Source of the DNA: CAZQBY01 sp964592405 [NCBI: uncultured archaeon]
GTDB lineage: Archaea > Altiarchaeota > Altiarchaeia > JAFGQM01
Reading direction: 5' to 3'
NCBI GenBank assembly: GCA_964592405.1
Contig: CAZQBY010000002.1
Location: forward strand, 1-15,216
DNA: 15,216 nt
In this document: positions 13,172 to 15,216 of the stretch, one piece after another
Numbering within the stretch: the stretch's first letter is position 1
Layout: every line of letters begins with the position of its first letter
Notes under the pieces: generated by a model
What the model was told of the DNA's origin: nothing
What the model saw: the letters and a program-made list of their open reading frames with translations, nothing else
Database searches by the model: none
Made by a program: the position numbers and the translations under genes

Positions 13172-14094
13172 TAACTGCTTCTGCCCCCGCAAAAGCCATA
13201 ATACTGGGAGAGCATACAGCCCTCTATGGAAACCCTGTCTTGGTCATGGCCCTTGACCTGCGCGCATATGTTAGCGTTTCCGCGCGCAGGGACCAAAAAA
13301 CAAGTATAACTTCAGAAGACCTTGGCCTGAGAAATGCACCTCTAAAGAGGAACCAGAGAGGGACGCAGCTGGTCAGAAAGGCAATTGAACTGGTTGGGCA
13401 TAAGACGGGTTTTGATATAAGGATAAAATCGGACATACCAATAGCATCCGGTCTTGGATCCTCAGCTGCTATTGCATCGGCCCTCCTGATGGCATTAAAA
13501 GCGGAGACTGGACAGGATTTGAATATCCAAAGACTGGCTCATGATGCCCTGGAATGCGAACATATGGTGCACAAAAGAAGCAGTGGGGTGGACACCTTTG
13601 CTGTTGTCTATGGGGGACTCTGCCTTTACCAAAAACTGAGGGCAGAGAGGCTTGAAGCAGATGAATACCCTCCCTTCATTATTGCCCACTCAGGAATATC
13701 CAGCGATACAGGAGACATTGTCAGTGATGTGGACAGGGTCAGGAAAAAGGAGCCAAAAAGATTCAGAGCCTTTTTGGAGGAATCAAAAAGGATAGTCCTG
13801 AGCGGCAGGGATGCTATCAGGGAAGGGGATTGGGCCACACTGGGAGAACTTATGAACAAAAATCACTTGCTGTTGAGAGATATGGGAGTTTCATGTGCGC
13901 GGCTGGACGATTTGGTAACTAGGGCGTGTAGGGTGGGGGCATATGGGGCCAAGCTCTCAGGAGCAGGAAGGGGCGGTGTTGTTATCGCCTTGGTGGATGA
14001 GAACCTGAGAGAGAAGGTCACAACGGCTTTAAGTAGTATGGATAGCAAAATAATAAGCACCAGATTTTCACAAGAAGGAGTTCGTTTGGAATGA
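13168..14094 (+). CDS. mvk: Mevalonate kinase
   Basis: This GHMP-family kinase phosphorylates mevalonate to mevalonate 5-phosphate in the isoprenoid pathway feeding archaeal ether lipids. The 308-residue protein has the N-terminal APAKAIILGEHTALYG, the ATP-binding PIASGLGSSAA (about 91-101), the catalytic Asp near 141 in SSGVDTFAVVYGG, and the C-terminal GAKLSGAGRGG (about 260-270). HTALYGNP and SSGVD favour mevalonate kinase over phosphomevalonate or homoserine kinases. Length matches archaeal enzymes. It is ATGA-coupled to thrS before it and idi2 after it. Confidence 0.94.
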   Translation: MITASAPAKAIILGEHTALYGNPVLVMALDLRAYVSVSARRDQKTSITSEDLGLRNAPLKRNQRGTQLVRKAIELVGHKTGFDIRIKSDIPIASGLGSSAAIASALLMALKAETGQDLNIQRLAHDALECEHMVHKRSSGVDTFAVVYGGLCLYQKLRAERLEADEYPPFIIAHSGISSDTGDIVSDVDRVRKKEPKRFRAFLEESKRIVLSGRDAIREGDWATLGELMNKNHLLLRDMGVSCARLDDLVTRACRVGAYGAKLSGAGRGGVVIALVDENLREKVTTALSSMDSKIISTRFSQEGVRLE

Positions 14095-15119
14095 AGGACA
14101 GAAAAGCAGATCACATCAAGATCTCTCTTGAGAGGGAGGTTGAGGTCGGAAGCAATGGATTTGAGAATATTGAACTAATCCATACGGCCCTGCCGGAGCT
14201 CAACCTTGATGAGATAGACCTGGGGGCGGAGTTCCTTGGCAAAAAACTGAAATATCCCATACTCATAGAGGCCATGACTGGTGGGACTGAGGAGGCCATG
14301 TACATAAATGAGGCTCTGGCCAATGTTGCAGAAGAGTTGGGAATAGGAATTGAGGTGGGTAGTCAAAGACCGGCAATAGAGGACAAGAAACTGGAAGAAA
14401 CCTATGGTATTGTCAGTAAGGCAGCCAAGAACACTCTAAGGATAGCCAATTTGGGGGCCGTACAGCTGAACTACACCTATGGGATAACCGAATGTCAGAT
14501 GGCTGTTGATATGATAAATGCGGATGCCCTAGCGTTGCACCTGAACCCCCTTCAGGAGGTTGTACAGCCGGAGGGAAATGTCAACTTTGCTGATCTCTTG
14601 CCCAAAATAGAAGAGATATGCTCAAAGCTTTCCGTCCCCGTCATTGTCAAGGAAGTCGGCTGTGGAATCTCAAAGAAGGTTGCCGAGAAACTTGTAACGG
14701 CCGGTGTTGAATGCATAGATATCAGTGGTTTTGGAGGGACCTCCTGGAACAAGATTGAGGGTTATAGAGCTGAGGGTGAAAAAAGAGAAATATCTGAGAT
14801 ATTTGAGCACTGGGGAATACCAACTGCAATTTCTCTTTTAGAGCTCAGAGAGCTGGACTGCCGCAAAATAGCCAGCGGTGGCATACGTCATGGTATAGAA
14901 GCCGCAAAGGCTATTGCTATGGGGGCTGATATTATCGGCATGGCACTTCCACTGCTGAGGGCATTGGATGATAATGGGGAGGACGGCGTCATTGACTATA
15001 TCCATCAGGTTGTGGATGAGCTTAGGGTGGCAATGTTCCTCACCGGTGCACGGGACCTGAAAAGCCTGCAGAGGAAAGAGTACAAGGTTCTGGGCAGGGC
15101 CAGAGACTGGATTTCCTGA
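14091..15119 (+). CDS. fni: Type II isopentenyl-diphosphate delta-isomerase (FMN-dependent)
   Basis: The enzyme interconverts isopentenyl and dimethylallyl diphosphate using reduced FMN and Mg. The 342-residue TIM-barrel protein shows the family's N-terminal RKADHI (4-9), MTGG (62-65), GSQRPA, the Mg/substrate motif HLNPLQE (150-156, with Gln155 and Glu156), SGFGGTSW and the FMN phosphate-binding SGGIRHG (about 262) with AMGAD downstream. A Shine-Dalgarno-like AAGGAG sits about ten bases before the ATG, inside mvk. In many euryarchaea isopentenyl phosphate kinase lies between mvk and this gene; here the two overlap directly. Confidence 0.96.
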   Translation: MKDRKADHIKISLEREVEVGSNGFENIELIHTALPELNLDEIDLGAEFLGKKLKYPILIEAMTGGTEEAMYINEALANVAEELGIGIEVGSQRPAIEDKKLEETYGIVSKAAKNTLRIANLGAVQLNYTYGITECQMAVDMINADALALHLNPLQEVVQPEGNVNFADLLPKIEEICSKLSVPVIVKEVGCGISKKVAEKLVTAGVECIDISGFGGTSWNKIEGYRAEGEKREISEIFEHWGIPTAISLLELRELDCRKIASGGIRHGIEAAKAIAMGADIIGMALPLLRALDDNGEDGVIDYIHQVVDELRVAMFLTGARDLKSLQRKEYKVLGRARDWIS

Positions 15120-15191
15120 TTGTTGTTCAAAAACAAACAGGGTAAAGCAAAAGAGACAAAAAGAATATGGAAATTGGAAGGAATTACAACA

Positions 15192-15216
15192 ATGAAATTA
15201 GGTCTAGCAAGGGAAA
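15192..15216 (+). CDS. Possible start of a further gene, cut by the window end
   Basis: After idi2 the 97 bases contain a G-poor stretch with CAAAAACAAAC (15128-15138), also present in the leader at 10802-10812. GGAAGGA (15175-15181) and ATG 15192 follow. Eight codons (MKLGLARE) remain open to the end. An alternative ATG at 15167 in another frame is also open to the end. Too little is present to identify a product. Confidence 0.3.

Overview
The window is archaeal. It carries the conserved archaeal block uS13–uS4–uS11–RpoD–tRNA-Leu–eL18–uL13–uS9–RpoN–RpoK–uS2, followed by a MEMO1-family gene, an archaeal-type threonyl-tRNA synthetase, and mevalonate kinase plus type II IPP isomerase. The gene order is of euryarchaeal type. 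I cannot place the organism below that level, and an uncultured euryarchaeal or DPANN-like lineage is possible. All convincing genes are on the + strand, packed tightly, with six ATGA stop/start overlaps (740, 2053, 7435, 9817, 13168, 14091).

Region 1 (1–3600) is GC-rich: sampled 60-base lines give 63–65 % GC. It encodes an ECF-type vitamin or cofactor importer (EcfT, a fused double ATPase EcfA, and an S component) and a soluble GGDEF protein with every key diguanylate cyclase residue in place. The S-component gene contains an imperfect palindrome of about 77 bp that looks inserted.

Region 2 (3632–8928) drops to about 40–47 % GC. It holds ribose-5-phosphate isomerase A, then the ribosomal protein and RNA polymerase genes, with tRNA-Leu(GAG) and tRNA-Pro(GGG) embedded. 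uS4, uS11, uS2 and RpoD carry long charged low-complexity tails outside their conserved cores. An 86-base stretch in front of tRNA-Pro has small hairpins and no assignment.

Region 3 (8918–10656) is uS2 and MEMO1. An AT-rich 181-base gap with two families of short direct repeats follows. It ends in a G-poor, CAA-rich leader with a strong Shine-Dalgarno site before a small gene that resembles archaeal SecB-like proteins.

Region 4 (11273–15119) is thrS–mvk–idi2, translationally coupled. In many euryarchaea the cluster runs uS2–MEMO–mvk–ipk–idi2. Here the SecB-like gene and thrS sit in the middle and isopentenyl phosphate kinase is absent between mvk and idi2. The last 97 bases hold at most the start of another gene.

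Functionally the window joins translation and transcription machinery with the lipid-precursor (mevalonate) pathway. The importer and GGDEF gene form a separate, compositionally different module. I see no CRISPR array, transposase or phage gene. The points most worth following are the intact GGDEF cyclase in an archaeal context, the palindrome in the S component, the charged tails on information-processing proteins, the CAA-rich leader, and the structured stretch before tRNA-Pro.
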